In this document: one piece after another, positions 18,348 through 27,572 of the stretch | Position numbering within the stretch: position 1 is the first letter of the stretch | Layout: each line of letters begins with the position of its first letter | Origin: Rhizobium sp. J15 | Lineage (GTDB): Bacteria > Pseudomonadota > Alphaproteobacteria > Rhizobiales > Rhizobiaceae | Assembly (NCBI RefSeq): GCF_002531825.1 | Contig: NZ_NWSX01000029.1 | Coordinates: forward strand, 1 to 64,000 | Direction: 5' to 3' | Length of the DNA: 64,000 bases | Position numbers and translations under genes: made by a program | The notes under the pieces: model-generated | What the model was told of the DNA's origin: nothing | Database searches by the model: none | The model's input: the letters and a program-made list of their open reading frames with translations, nothing else

Positions 18348-19940
18348 ATGCGTTTCAGTCTTTCGCCGAAGTTCGGGAAGTCAGCCGGTAATCTTCTGGT
18401 TGTTGGCTTGCTTGCAAGTGCCGCAACGGGCTGCAGTTCCGATGTGACACGGTTTGGCGGCTTGTTTTCTTCCTCAGGGCAGGATCAGATCACCACAAGT
18501 TCCATTCCGCGCAGTGGCGGGCAGCAGGGTGATCCGGTGCCGCGCGCCGATCTCGGTGGCTCCGCCGTTGCAAGCCAGTCCGGCTACGGTGGCGGCAATG
18601 ATACGATGAGTCAGCCCTATCCGGCGCGTCCGAGTTATGATCCGGTCCGCACGTCGAGCGCCCGTATGGCTTCCGCGCCGGTCTCGGTGCAGCGTTCCGA
18701 GCTTGCCGCTCCGACGGCTGTCGCGCCGTCCCGTCTGCGGGAAAAGGAAGTAGCGCTCGCCCAGCCTTTCCCGGCGTCGCCCCAGGCCGAAAAGCCCCGG
18801 TTGGTCGCTCCGGCTGCGCCGAAAGCAGCGCCCGATGCCCTGACGACGGGCACGACGCCGAAGGTTTCCGGCTGGTCCGCGGCCAACGCGCCATCCGTGA
18901 CGCTGCGTCCGGGTGAAAGCACAGCTACGCTCGCCAGACGCTTCGGTGTTCCGGAAAAGGAAATCCTGCGCGTCAACAACCTGAAGACGGCTTCCGCTGC
19001 CATGCCCGGTCAGGCAATCCTGATCCCGACCTACAACGGCGGCAATGCTGCCAAGGCGGCGTCGCAGGCGGCGGATCTCTCCAAGCCCGGTCAGATGCCG
19101 GAGCCGGCCAAGGCGCCGGAGCAGAAGGTGGCCGTCGTACCCGGCGCCAACTCTGCCCGCGACAAGGCCCTGGCAAGCGCCGATCCCACAGGCAAGCTTC
19201 CGGCTGGCGCCGGCAAGGATCCGAAGGCGCCTGCCGGCGGCTATATCGTCAAGCAGGGCGATTCGCTGGCAAAGATCGCCAAGGCGACCGGCGCCAGTGT
19301 CGACGATCTCAAGGCCGCCAACAGTCTCTCAGGTAATTCGCTGCGCGTCGGCCAGGCCCTGAAGATCCCGACGGCCTCCGCCGACACCATGAAGACCGCT
19401 TCGATCCCGGCTGAGAAGGTCGATCCGAAGCCGGCCGAGTCCGCGCCGGCCCAGCAGACGGCATCCGTTCAGCCCGCGCCTTACAAGGCTCCGGCTGCGA
19501 CCCAGACGGTCGACGATGTCGAGAAGAAGTCTGATGTCAGCTCCGCGGCGCCGGAATCGACCGGTATCGGCAAATACCGTTGGCCGGTTCGCGGTCAGGT
19601 CATTGCCGCCTACGGCGCCAACGTCAACGGCAACCGCAATGACGGCATCGATATCTCGGTGCCGCAGGGCACGCCGATCAAGGCCGCCGAAAACGGCGTC
19701 GTCATCTATGCCGGCAACGGTCTGAAGGAACTGGGCAATACGGTTCTCGTCCGCCACGACGACGGCACCGTCACCGTCTACGGCAACGCCGATACGCTGA
19801 GCGTCACCCGCGGTCAGAAGATCCAGCGCGGCCAGACCGTTGCGGTTTCCGGCATGAGCGGCGACGTCAAGCAGCCGCAGGTCCACTTCGAGGTGCGCAA
19901 GGATGCGTCCCCGGTCAATCCCATGACTTTCCTGGAATAG
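18348..19940 (+). CDS. nlpD: NlpD-like lipoprotein with two LysM domains and a degenerate M23 domain
   Basis: 530 residues from ATG 18348 (an ATG at 18321 is also possible). The signal peptide ends in a lipobox at C29 (SAATGC), so it is a lipoprotein. LysM domains lie at about 184-227 and 297-342, bind peptidoglycan, and are separated by Pro/Ala-rich linkers. A C-terminal LytM/M23 domain (about 417-520) lacks zinc ligands: the first His is replaced in NRNDGIDI, YGNAD stands where YAH is usual, and the HxH motif reads QVHFE. It is therefore probably an amidase activator like E. coli NlpD/EnvC, not a peptidase. Confidence 0.88.
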   Translation: MRFSLSPKFGKSAGNLLVVGLLASAATGCSSDVTRFGGLFSSSGQDQITTSSIPRSGGQQGDPVPRADLGGSAVASQSGYGGGNDTMSQPYPARPSYDPVRTSSARMASAPVSVQRSELAAPTAVAPSRLREKEVALAQPFPASPQAEKPRLVAPAAPKAAPDALTTGTTPKVSGWSAANAPSVTLRPGESTATLARRFGVPEKEILRVNNLKTASAAMPGQAILIPTYNGGNAAKAASQAADLSKPGQMPEPAKAPEQKVAVVPGANSARDKALASADPTGKLPAGAGKDPKAPAGGYIVKQGDSLAKIAKATGASVDDLKAANSLSGNSLRVGQALKIPTASADTMKTASIPAEKVDPKPAESAPAQQTASVQPAPYKAPAATQTVDDVEKKSDVSSAAPESTGIGKYRWPVRGQVIAAYGANVNGNRNDGIDISVPQGTPIKAAENGVVIYAGNGLKELGNTVLVRHDDGTVTVYGNADTLSVTRGQKIQRGQTVAVSGMSGDVKQPQVHFEVRKDASPVNPMTFLE

Positions 19941-19961
19941 GTATAGCGTACCAGGAAGCGC

Positions 19962-19992
19962 AAAAGCCCGGCCACCCGCCGGGCTTTTGTCA
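19962..19992 (+). terminator. Terminator after nlpD
   Basis: Hairpin AAAGCCCGGC/GCCGGGCTTT with a short loop, ending in TTTTGTCATTT. The minus strand carries a shorter T tract, so it may also act on the convergent ATPase transcript. Confidence 0.8.
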
Positions 19993-20016
19993 TTTAATGT
20001 GCAGACGCAACGCGCA

Positions 20017-20889
20017 TCAGGCTCGGTCGATATGGATGCGCATGCGCCCGGCCAGATCCTGAATATACTGCCATGCGACGCGGCCGGAGCGGGCGCCGCG
20101 CGTCGTCGCCCATTCCAGTGCCTCCGCGTGCATCTTGTCGCGTTCGAGCCCGAGCTTGAAGTGGTCGGCATAGCCGTCGATCATGCCGAGATAATCATCC
20201 TGGCTGCATTTATGGAATCCGAGCCAGAGGCCGAAGCGGTCGGATAGCGACACCTTCTCCTCGACGGCTTCCGACGGATTGATCGCCGTCGACTGCTCGT
20301 TTTCCATCATGTGGCGCGGCAGGAGATGGCGCCGGTTCGATGTGGCGTAGAAGAGCACATTGTCCGGCCGCCCCTCGACGCCGCCGTCGAGCGCCGCCTT
20401 CAGCGATTTGTAGGCCGTGTCGTCGTGGTCGAAGGAGAGGTCGTCGCAGAAGACGATGACGCGGTACGGCGTGTCCTTCAACAGGTCGAGCATGGTGGGA
20501 AGGCTCGCAATATCCTCGCGATGCACTTCCACCAGCTTCAGCGCAACGCCGCTTTCGCGCCTGACATCCTCGTGCACCGCCTTGACCAGCGAGGATTTGC
20601 CCATGCCGCGCGCGCCCCAGAGCAAAACGTTGTTGGCAGCATAACCTTCGGCGAAACGCACCGTATTTTCGTGCAGGATGTCGCGCACGTGGTCGACGCC
20701 GCGGATGAGCTTCAGCGCTACGCGGTTTGGTTTCTTCACAGGCTGCAGATGCTGGCGCTGCGGCGCCCAGACGAAACAGTCGGCCGCGTCCCAGTCGTTG
20801 ACGACCGGCGCCGGGCCGGCAAGGCGCTCGACGGCGTCGGCGAGCCGCTTCAGTTCGGCAAGCAGGGCGGCGTTGGTTTCCTCGGTCAT
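20017..20889 (-). CDS. DUF815-family AAA+ ATPase
   Basis: 290 residues from ATG 20889, preceded by AGGAGTTCCCG; an ATG 60 bases upstream lacks a ribosome site. The Walker A is GARGMGKSSLVKA and the Walker B-like strand is RVIVFCDDLSFD, followed by a sensor motif (VLFYATSNRRHLLP). This is the DUF815 group of AAA-type ATPases, of unknown biological role, widespread in proteobacteria. It converges on nlpD and diverges from yajC. Confidence 0.85.
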   Translation of the reverse strand: MTEETNAALLAELKRLADAVERLAGPAPVVNDWDAADCFVWAPQRQHLQPVKKPNRVALKLIRGVDHVRDILHENTVRFAEGYAANNVLLWGARGMGKSSLVKAVHEDVRRESGVALKLVEVHREDIASLPTMLDLLKDTPYRVIVFCDDLSFDHDDTAYKSLKAALDGGVEGRPDNVLFYATSNRRHLLPRHMMENEQSTAINPSEAVEEKVSLSDRFGLWLGFHKCSQDDYLGMIDGYADHFKLGLERDKMHAEALEWATTRGARSGRVAWQYIQDLAGRMRIHIDRA

Positions 20890-21094
20890 CGGGAACTCCT
20901 GATTTCTCGCTATAGCAATCCGCTTTGATCTTTCGATGCGGGGTAGCATGGCATTTTGAACCCGGAAAGGTTATGAGGCAGCGGAATCGGTACTGTCTCC
21001 GGCTGTTTCTGTTGCATTCATCGAAGCGGCAACTATAGTCCGGCAACCTGAAAAGAGAGGCGGAGTTCCGCCGTAGAAGCCTGAGGAGTTTAGC

Positions 21095-21442
21095 ATGTTC
21101 ATCACCCCGGCATTCGCCCAAACTGCGACCGATACCGCAACGGGATTCGGCAGCTCCGGTTTCGAAATGATCATCCTGTTTGTGCCGCTGATGGTCGTCT
21201 GGTACTTCCTGCTGATCCGTCCGCAGCGCGCGCAGGCCAAGAAGCGCGAAGAAACCCTGAAATCGATCCGTCGCGGCGATCAGGTGGTGACCGGCGGCGG
21301 TCTCGTCGGCAAGGTCACCAAGGTCGTCGACGACAAGGAACTGGAAGTCGAGATCGCAGAAGGCGTTCGCGTGCGCATCGTCCGCAGCGGCATTTCCGAT
21401 GTTCGCGTCAAGGGTGAACCTGTCAAGGCCGACGCCGCGTAA
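21095..21442 (+). CDS. yajC: Sec translocon accessory protein YajC
   Basis: 115 residues with one transmembrane helix (FEMIILFVPLMVVWYFLLI) followed by the family motif RPQRAQAKKREE and a small cytoplasmic domain (GDQVVTGGGLVGKV). YajC associates with SecDF. AGGAGTTTAGC precedes the ATG. First gene of the yajC-secDF operon, 45 bases before secDF. Confidence 0.95.
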   Translation: MFITPAFAQTATDTATGFGSSGFEMIILFVPLMVVWYFLLIRPQRAQAKKREETLKSIRRGDQVVTGGGLVGKVTKVVDDKELEVEIAEGVRVRIVRSGISDVRVKGEPVKADAA

Positions 21443-21487
21443 CGAGCGCTAACGGCAGGACCGCCGGATCGGAAGATCGTCGAGAGA

Positions 21488-24028
21488 ATGTTTTATTTTT
21501 CCCGCTGGAAAACACTTCTGATCTGGCTGGTCGCGTTTGCAGCGATCGTCGTCGCTGCGCCCAATCTCATGAGCGAGGCGCAGCGCGCCTCTTTGCCAGC
21601 CTGGCTGCGTCATGACCGGGTGATGCTCGGTCTCGACCTGCAGGGCGGCTCGCATATCGTTCTGAAGGTCGAGCGCTCCGATATCGTCAAGGACCGGTTG
21701 GAAGAGGTCGTCGCAAATGTGCGCAACGCGCTGCGCGGCGCCGGCATCCGCTATACCGGGCTGACCGGCAACGGCCAGATCGTCACGGTACGGATCACCG
21801 ATCCGGCCGAGACCAACAAGGCGGTAGATCTCCTCAAGCCTTTGACGGCGGCCGGCGGAAAGTCGGGACCGGATGTCGCGTTGCAGCAGGGCGCCGAAGG
21901 GCAGCTTTCGCTGCAGATTTCCGATGCAAGCATCACTGCCGATGTTGCCTCCGCACAGACCCGGTCGCTCGATATCGTCAGCCGCCGCATCGCGGGCTTT
22001 GGCTACGAAAATTTCATCGTCCGTGCCGATGGCGCCGACCGGATCGTCGTGCAAGTGCTGGGATCGGTCGATGCGGAGCGATTGAAGAACCTCCTCAACC
22101 AGCCGGCCAAGCTTTCCTTTCATCTGATCGACGAAAGCATGTCCGGGCAGGAGGCGCTGAGCGGCCGCTGGCCGGTGACATCCGAAGTCCTCTATTCGCT
22201 CGACGATCCGCCGGTTCCCTATCTCGTCGACCGCACGGCTTTTGCCACTGCCGGCAATATGGCGGATATCGAGCCGGTCATAGACCCGCAGACGCAGGAC
22301 ACCTCTATCGCCTATCGTCTCGATGCGGAAGGCACCGCGCGGCTGGCTCAGGTGACGGGGCAGAATGTCGGCAAGCATCTTGCCATCGTCTTTGACGACC
22401 AGGTGATGTCGGCGCCGGTCATCGAGGCGCCAATCACCGGCGGCGAGGGCCGGATTTCGGCCAATTTCTCCGAGGATGGCGTTCGCGATCTTGCGGTGAT
22501 GCTGCGCGCCGGTGCTTTGCCGGCGACGCTGACGAGCGTCGAGGAGCGCAGCGTCAGCCCGGGTTTCGGCGCCGAATCCATCTTCTCCGGTCTCATTGCC
22601 GGTCTCGTGGCCGTCGTGCTGGTGGCGGCGCTGATGATCGCGCTCTATCGCATTCTCGGGGTCATCGCCGTCGTCTCGCTCTTCTTCAATCTGATCCTCA
22701 TCGTTGCAGCGCTCAGCCTTGCCGGCGCGACGCTGACCTTGCCCGGCATTGCCGGCATCGTCCTGATCGTCGGCATGGCGGTCGATTCGAACGTGCTGAT
22801 CTACGAGCGCATCCGCGAAGAGGAAAAGACCGCCCATTCCTTCGCCGAGGCCGTCAGCCGCGGGTTTTCTCGCGCATTCGCAACGATCATCGATGCGAAT
22901 GTCACGATCTTCATCGCTGCCGTCATCCTCTTCTTCCTCGGCAGCGAATCCATCCGCGGTTTCGCGGTGACGCTGGCGGTCGGCATTCTCAGTACCGTCT
23001 TCACGGCTTTCACGCTGACGCGCTCGATCGTCGCCATCTGGCTGCGGAAGCGCCATCCCCGGCATCTGCCGAAGAGCGTGCTGACGCATCTCTTCGAACA
23101 CGCCAATATTCGCTTCATGGGGATCCGCCGCTATGTCTTCACGACATCGGCGGTCGTCTCGCTGATCGCCATGGCCGCCTTCGCCACGGTCGGCATCCAT
23201 CTCGGCATCGATTTCACCGGCGGCTCGCTGATCGAAGTGACGGCGAAGCAGGGCAATGCCGACATTGCCGATCTCAGGTCGCGCCTCAATGATCTCAATC
23301 TGGGAGAGGTGCAGGTGGAGCCCACGGGCGGGCCGGCGAACGCACGGATTCGCATCGAGTCCCAGGGCGGCGGCGAGAATGCCGAGCAGTCGGCGGCGAC
23401 GCTGGTGCGCGGCGAGCTCGAGGCGGATTACGATTTCCGCCGCGTCGAGGTGGTCGGCCCCGCCATTTCAGGCGAATTGACGATGATGGCGACGCTGGGC
23501 GTGCTGGCGGCCCTTGCGGCGATCCTGATCTACATCTGGATCCGCTTCGAATGGCAGTTCGCCGTCGGCGCCATCGTCGCGACGCTGCACGACGTCATCA
23601 TCATGCTCGGTCTCTTCGTGCTGACCGGCATCGAGTTCAACCTGACGAGCATCGCCGCCGTGCTCACCGTCGTCGGCTACTCCCTGAACGACACGGTCGT
23701 CGTCTATGACCGCATGCGCGAAAATCTCCAGCGCTACAGGAAGATGCCGCTGCCGATCCTGATCGATGCCTCGATCAATCAGACGCTGTCGCGCACCATC
23801 CTGACGGCGGCGACGACGCTGCTCGCCTTGCTGGCTCTGTGCCTCTTCGGCGGCGAAGTCATCCGCTCCTTCTCCTTTGCGATGCTCTTCGGCGTCGCCC
23901 TCGGCACCTTCTCTTCGATCTATATCGCCGCTCCCGTATTGATCGTCTTCCGGCTGCGGCCGGAAGCTCCCGATGGAGAAGAGAGCAACAAGACGGATGC
24001 TGGTGTAAGATCCGGCACGGTGGTTTGA
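21488..24028 (+). CDS. secDF: Fused protein-export protein SecDF
   Basis: 846 residues, SecD and SecF in one chain. The SecD start motif GLDLQGGSH lies at about residue 47, the large periplasmic P1 region follows, then the SecD transmembrane bundle (GIVLIVGMAVDSNVLIYERI). SecF begins near residue 540 with its own first helix, the motif GIDFTGGSLIEV (about 574) and SLNDTVVVYDRMREN. This RND-type, proton-driven motor pulls substrates through SecYEG from the periplasmic side. The fusion is common in rhizobia. Confidence 0.96.
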   Translation: MFYFSRWKTLLIWLVAFAAIVVAAPNLMSEAQRASLPAWLRHDRVMLGLDLQGGSHIVLKVERSDIVKDRLEEVVANVRNALRGAGIRYTGLTGNGQIVTVRITDPAETNKAVDLLKPLTAAGGKSGPDVALQQGAEGQLSLQISDASITADVASAQTRSLDIVSRRIAGFGYENFIVRADGADRIVVQVLGSVDAERLKNLLNQPAKLSFHLIDESMSGQEALSGRWPVTSEVLYSLDDPPVPYLVDRTAFATAGNMADIEPVIDPQTQDTSIAYRLDAEGTARLAQVTGQNVGKHLAIVFDDQVMSAPVIEAPITGGEGRISANFSEDGVRDLAVMLRAGALPATLTSVEERSVSPGFGAESIFSGLIAGLVAVVLVAALMIALYRILGVIAVVSLFFNLILIVAALSLAGATLTLPGIAGIVLIVGMAVDSNVLIYERIREEEKTAHSFAEAVSRGFSRAFATIIDANVTIFIAAVILFFLGSESIRGFAVTLAVGILSTVFTAFTLTRSIVAIWLRKRHPRHLPKSVLTHLFEHANIRFMGIRRYVFTTSAVVSLIAMAAFATVGIHLGIDFTGGSLIEVTAKQGNADIADLRSRLNDLNLGEVQVEPTGGPANARIRIESQGGGENAEQSAATLVRGELEADYDFRRVEVVGPAISGELTMMATLGVLAALAAILIYIWIRFEWQFAVGAIVATLHDVIIMLGLFVLTGIEFNLTSIAAVLTVVGYSLNDTVVVYDRMRENLQRYRKMPLPILIDASINQTLSRTILTAATTLLALLALCLFGGEVIRSFSFAMLFGVALGTFSSIYIAAPVLIVFRLRPEAPDGEESNKTDAGVRSGTVV

Positions 24029-24032
24029 AAAC

Positions 24033-24419
24033 ATGGCAAAAGGCATAGAAATCCGCGCGGCGCATTTTCCCGGCCGCGCACCGATCGATACCTACGGCAA
24101 TGGCGGTTTCCGCTTTGCCGACATGTCGCATCGCGGCTCGATCCTTTGCCTGCCCTCCGGCATTTACGGCTGGGACATGGATATGTCGAAGCCGCTATCG
24201 ACTGAAAATTTCCGCCGCGTGCTGGATGAGGCTGATGATATCGAGGTTCTGCTGGTCGGCACCGGAACCGAGCTCCGCCGTCTGCCCGAGGAGTTGAAGC
24301 AGGCGCTGAAGGCGCGCGGCATATCCTCCGATCCGATGAGCACGGGTGCTGCGGTCCGCACCTTCAACATCATGCTCTCGGAGCAGCGCGCCGTCGCCGC
24401 GGCATTGATTGCGGTCTGA
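24033..24419 (+). CDS. Mth938-like (NDUFAF3-type) protein
   Basis: 128 residues of the DUF498/Mth938 fold. Recognisable features are IDTYGNGGFRF, LCLPSGIYGWD and VLLVGTGTELRRLP. Human NDUFAF3, a mitochondrial complex I assembly factor, belongs to this family, and bacterial members typically sit beside secDF, as here (4 bases after its stop). A role in complex I biogenesis or membrane insertion is inferred from homology and context. Confidence 0.8.
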   Translation: MAKGIEIRAAHFPGRAPIDTYGNGGFRFADMSHRGSILCLPSGIYGWDMDMSKPLSTENFRRVLDEADDIEVLLVGTGTELRRLPEELKQALKARGISSDPMSTGAAVRTFNIMLSEQRAVAAALIAV

Positions 24420-24421
24420 CG

Positions 24422-25279
24422 ATGACGGAAACCAATATGGCGACGAACCAGGACATCTGCCTGGCGATGCTGCGCGACAATGATCGCGACCGCTATCTTG
24501 CCTGTCTTCTCTCGCCGGAGGAAAAGCGCGGCGCGCTTGCAGCCCTTTACGCCTTCAATGCCGAGCTTGCCCGCGTCCGCGATCTCGTGCACGAACCGCT
24601 GCCCGGCGAGGTGCGTATGCAATATTGGCGCGACCTGCTGGAAGGCAGCGCGCATGGTTCGACGGCGGCCAATCCCGTTGCCGCGGGCCTTCTGAGCGCG
24701 ATCGAAACGCATCGGCTGCCGCGCAAGACGCTGATCGACATGATCGAGGCGCGCACTTTCGATCTCTACGACGATCCGATGGAAACGCGTCTTTCGCTTG
24801 AAGGTTATGCCGGCGAGACCGCGTCCGCCCTGATCCAGCTCGCAAGCCTCGTGTTGTCGCCGGAGGCGGCCGCCCGATCGGCCGACGCCGCCGGCCATGC
24901 CGGTGTCGCCCAGGCGGTCGCCGGCCTGCTGCTGCTGATGCCGCTGCATCGCCGCCGCGGCCAGGTCTATATTCCGCTGCAGATCCTTTCGGCGACCGGG
25001 CTCGACCGCGACGCCTTTCTCGCCGGCGAAGACAGGCCGCGGATCTCTGCCGCCATCGAAGCCTTTTGCGGCCTCGGTAGGGAGCATCTGGAGAAGGCAA
25101 GGAAGGCAGGTCCGATTGCGCCGGCCGTCTTTCCGGCCTTCCTGCCGGCCACGCTCGCCGAGCCCGTGCTCCTCATGGCGCAGAAGCGCGGCGCCTTGCT
25201 GTTCGATCGGCCGCTGCAGCCGCCGCAATGGCGCCGCCAGCTCCGCATGGCGCTCTCTGCAGCCCGCAGAAAAATCTGA
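24422..25279 (+). CDS. Squalene/phytoene synthase-fold protein, NDUFAF6-like
   Basis: 285 residues starting 2 bases after the previous stop. The sequence follows the trans-isoprenyl diphosphate synthase fold (LAALYAFNAELARVRD; GQVYIPLQIL), but both aspartate-rich motifs are missing: FNAELARVRDLVHEP replaces the first DDxxD region, and GLLLLMPLHRRRGQVY replaces the second DxxxD. This matches the non-catalytic NDUFAF6-type branch (complex I assembly) better than a carotenoid or hopanoid enzyme. Placement beside the NDUFAF3-type gene supports that reading. Confidence 0.75.
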   Translation: MTETNMATNQDICLAMLRDNDRDRYLACLLSPEEKRGALAALYAFNAELARVRDLVHEPLPGEVRMQYWRDLLEGSAHGSTAANPVAAGLLSAIETHRLPRKTLIDMIEARTFDLYDDPMETRLSLEGYAGETASALIQLASLVLSPEAAARSADAAGHAGVAQAVAGLLLLMPLHRRRGQVYIPLQILSATGLDRDAFLAGEDRPRISAAIEAFCGLGREHLEKARKAGPIAPAVFPAFLPATLAEPVLLMAQKRGALLFDRPLQPPQWRRQLRMALSAARRKI

Positions 25280-25350
25280 CAGCGGTCAAACTCGCGCAAG
25301 TCTCGCGCGTTACAAGGCTTAACCTCTACCCTTATGAACGGAGACTCGGC

Positions 25351-25818
25351 GTGGGCTTTATCGTCTGGTGCGTTCTTTTCGCCATCGTCATTCTATTTGC
25401 CTTCGTGGCAACGCGCATGGCTGCGCAGAACAAGGAAGACGGCCTGCACGACACGGGCCTCGCCATCATAGAATTCGGCCGCGCCTTTCCGAACGAGGCG
25501 ATCCGCCAGCTGCAGGCGACGCAAAACGGCCAGGCGATCTTCGTGCGCCTGCATGACAACAAGGCAGGCATCATGCGCAACATGTCGCGTCATTTCGCCT
25601 GCCATCTGATCGAGCCCGGCCGCGTGCGCGTCGTCAGTTCGCCGACGGGCAGGGGGCTGGTGATCGATTTCCTCGATGCGCCCCACCACAACGGCGATTT
25701 CGAATTCGCCTCCGCCAAGGAAGCCTCCGAAGTTGCGCTCTGGCTGCTTGGCAACTACATCGCTGAGCCGGATAAGGACCTGCCATCCGGCAATACTTCC
25801 GCAGCCAACAAGCAGTAG
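25351..25818 (+). CDS. Membrane-anchored protein of unknown function
   Basis: 155 residues from GTG 25351, chosen because GGAGA lies 7 bases upstream and the chain then begins with a transmembrane helix (VGFIVWCVLFAIVILFAFVA). The soluble part (about 28-155) is mixed alpha/beta with no motif I know; HNGDFEFASAKEASEVALWL is its most distinctive stretch. Longer starts upstream would run through the previous gene's end. It may be cotranscribed with the NDUFAF6-like gene and converges on trmFO with a 9-base gap. Confidence 0.7.
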   Translation: MGFIVWCVLFAIVILFAFVATRMAAQNKEDGLHDTGLAIIEFGRAFPNEAIRQLQATQNGQAIFVRLHDNKAGIMRNMSRHFACHLIEPGRVRVVSSPTGRGLVIDFLDAPHHNGDFEFASAKEASEVALWLLGNYIAEPDKDLPSGNTSAANKQ

Positions 25819-25827
25819 AGGCGCCGC

Positions 25828-27261
25828 TCAGGCACTTTCGGCAAGCGGCGAGGTCTGGCCGAGCCAGGCGGCGCAGTCGGCAAGAGCGCGGCGCGCGATC
25901 AGCTGGCGCTTCATGATCGTCTTGTCCTTGCCGCGGAAACGTTTGACGCCCTCGGGCTTGACGATCGAACCGGGCTGAAGCTCCGGAAACAGACCGAAAT
26001 TGATGTTCATCGGCTGGAACGAGCGTTTGCCCGGTTCCTCGTCGGTAACGAGGTGCCCGCCGGTGATGTGGCCGAGCAGCGATCCGAGCGCCGTTGTAAC
26101 AGGCGGCAGCGAGATCGCCTCGCCCTTGCGTTCGGCGGCGGCAAAACGGCCGGCCAGCAGGCCGACGCTGGCGCTTTCGACATAGCCCTCGCAGCCGGTG
26201 ATCTGGCCGGCGAAACGCAAGCCCGGTCGTGATTTCAGCGTCAGCGACGGATCGAGCAGGGTGGGCGAGTTGATGTAGGTATTGCGGTGCAGACCGCCGA
26301 GGCGGGCAAACTCCGCATTTTCCAGCCCCGGGATCAGCCGGAAGATTTCCGCCTGCGCGCCGTATTTCAGCTTCGTCTGGAAGCCGACCATATTGTAGAG
26401 CGTGCCGAGCGCATTGTCCTGGCGCAGCTGCACGACGGCATAGGCCTTGACCGTGGGATTATGTGCGTTGGTCAGCCCCATCGGCTTCATCGGGCCGTGG
26501 CGCAGCGTCTCGCGGCCGCGTTCGGCCATCACCTCGATCGGCAGGCAGCCGTCGAAATAGGGCGTGCCCTCCCATTCCTTGAAGCCGACCGTGTCGCCCG
26601 CGATCAGCGCGTCGACGAAGGCATTGTACTGCGCCTCGTCCATCGGGCAATTGATGTAGTCCTTGCCCGTGCCGCCGGGGCCGACCTTGTCGTAGCGCGA
26701 CTGATACCAGCAGATATCCATGTCGATGCTCTCGCGGTAGACGATCGGAGCGATGGCATCGAAGAAGGCGAGCGAATCCTCGCCGGTTTCCGCCTGGATG
26801 GCCGCTGCGAGCGAGGGCGCCGTCAGCGGGCCGGTGGCGACGATGGCAAGATCCCAATCGCGCGGCGGCAGGCCGGTGATTTCCTCGCGCACGACGGTGA
26901 TGAGGGGGTGGTCGTGGATTGCCTTGGTCACGGCGTCGGAAAAGCCGTCGCGATCGACGGCGAGCGCGCCGCCGGCCGGCACCTGATGCCGATCGGCCGC
27001 GGCCATGATCAGCGAACCCGCCATGCGCATCTCGGCATGGATGACGCCGACGGCATTGCTGGTCGCATCGTCTGAGCGGAAGGAATTGGAGCAGACCAGT
27101 TCGGCAAGGCCGTCGGTCTTGTGCGCATCCGTGCCGCGCACGCCGCGCATCTCATGCAGGATGACAGGAACGCCGGAATTGGCGATCTGCCAGGCGGCTT
27201 CCGAACCGGCAAGCCCGCCGCCGACGACATGGATAGGCGAATAGGAAGAGATCGTGTTCAT
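25828..27261 (-). CDS. trmFO: Folate/FAD-dependent tRNA (uracil-54) methyltransferase TrmFO
   Basis: 477 residues, full length. TrmFO makes ribothymidine 54 in tRNA using methylenetetrahydrofolate and FADH2. The FAD-binding motif is HVVGGGLAGSEAAWQIA near the N terminus; NSFRSDDATSNAVG and GHITGGHLVTDEEPGKRSFQPMN are family signatures (the latter quoted in parts: GHITGGHLV, KRSFQPMN). Single gene on the minus strand. Confidence 0.95.
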   Translation of the reverse strand: MNTISSYSPIHVVGGGLAGSEAAWQIANSGVPVILHEMRGVRGTDAHKTDGLAELVCSNSFRSDDATSNAVGVIHAEMRMAGSLIMAAADRHQVPAGGALAVDRDGFSDAVTKAIHDHPLITVVREEITGLPPRDWDLAIVATGPLTAPSLAAAIQAETGEDSLAFFDAIAPIVYRESIDMDICWYQSRYDKVGPGGTGKDYINCPMDEAQYNAFVDALIAGDTVGFKEWEGTPYFDGCLPIEVMAERGRETLRHGPMKPMGLTNAHNPTVKAYAVVQLRQDNALGTLYNMVGFQTKLKYGAQAEIFRLIPGLENAEFARLGGLHRNTYINSPTLLDPSLTLKSRPGLRFAGQITGCEGYVESASVGLLAGRFAAAERKGEAISLPPVTTALGSLLGHITGGHLVTDEEPGKRSFQPMNINFGLFPELQPGSIVKPEGVKRFRGKDKTIMKRQLIARRALADCAAWLGQTSPLAESA

Positions 27262-27307
27262 CCCGGGCTGATATCATGTCGGCAGATGCGATCCAACACC
27301 CCGGAAT

Positions 27308-27336
27308 CAAAAACGGCGCCCTGATGGCGCCGTCTT
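27308..27336 (-). terminator. Terminator after the first DUF1127 gene
   Basis: On the minus strand AAGACGGCGCC/GGCGCCGTTTTT forms a GC-rich stem followed by TTTTTGATT. It lies about 28 bases after the stop of the DUF1127 gene at 27364. Confidence 0.85.
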
Positions 27337-27363
27337 GGAAGCATCACGCTTGTTATCCCGCGA

Positions 27364-27507
27364 TTAGCGGAACGAGCGGGATGCGATATTGCGGATGTCG
27401 TAGCGGCTGACGCCGATGTCGGACAGGGTCTGGTTCGAGAGGCTGCCGAGTTCGTTGAGTGTACGGCGGTAGCTGAGCCAGCTCTTTGCAATGCGGATCG
27501 GGTTCAT
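27364..27507 (-). CDS. DUF1127 micro-protein (first copy)
   Basis: 47 residues, Arg-rich: the DUF1127 core reads YRRTLNELGSLSNQTLSDIG followed by VSRYDI. GAGGAAG stands about 8 bases before the ATG. DUF1127 proteins are small, basic alphaproteobacterial proteins; in Agrobacterium family members are linked to phosphate/carbon metabolism and RNA turnover, and in Brucella several are controlled by the LysR regulator VtlR. It has its own terminator and an upstream palindrome shared with the RNA gene near 28.4 kb. Confidence 0.9.
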   Translation of the reverse strand: MNPIRIAKSWLSYRRTLNELGSLSNQTLSDIGVSRYDIRNIASRSFR

Positions 27508-27572
27508 TGTGATCTTCCTCGAACAAATGTCCGCTTGACGGCGGGATCGCCTGTCTCTCTGCGGTTGATGTT

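Noticed and set aside
21449..23200. 583-codon minus-strand open frame
   Set aside because: Antisense to secDF; low-complexity Asp/Arg-rich product.
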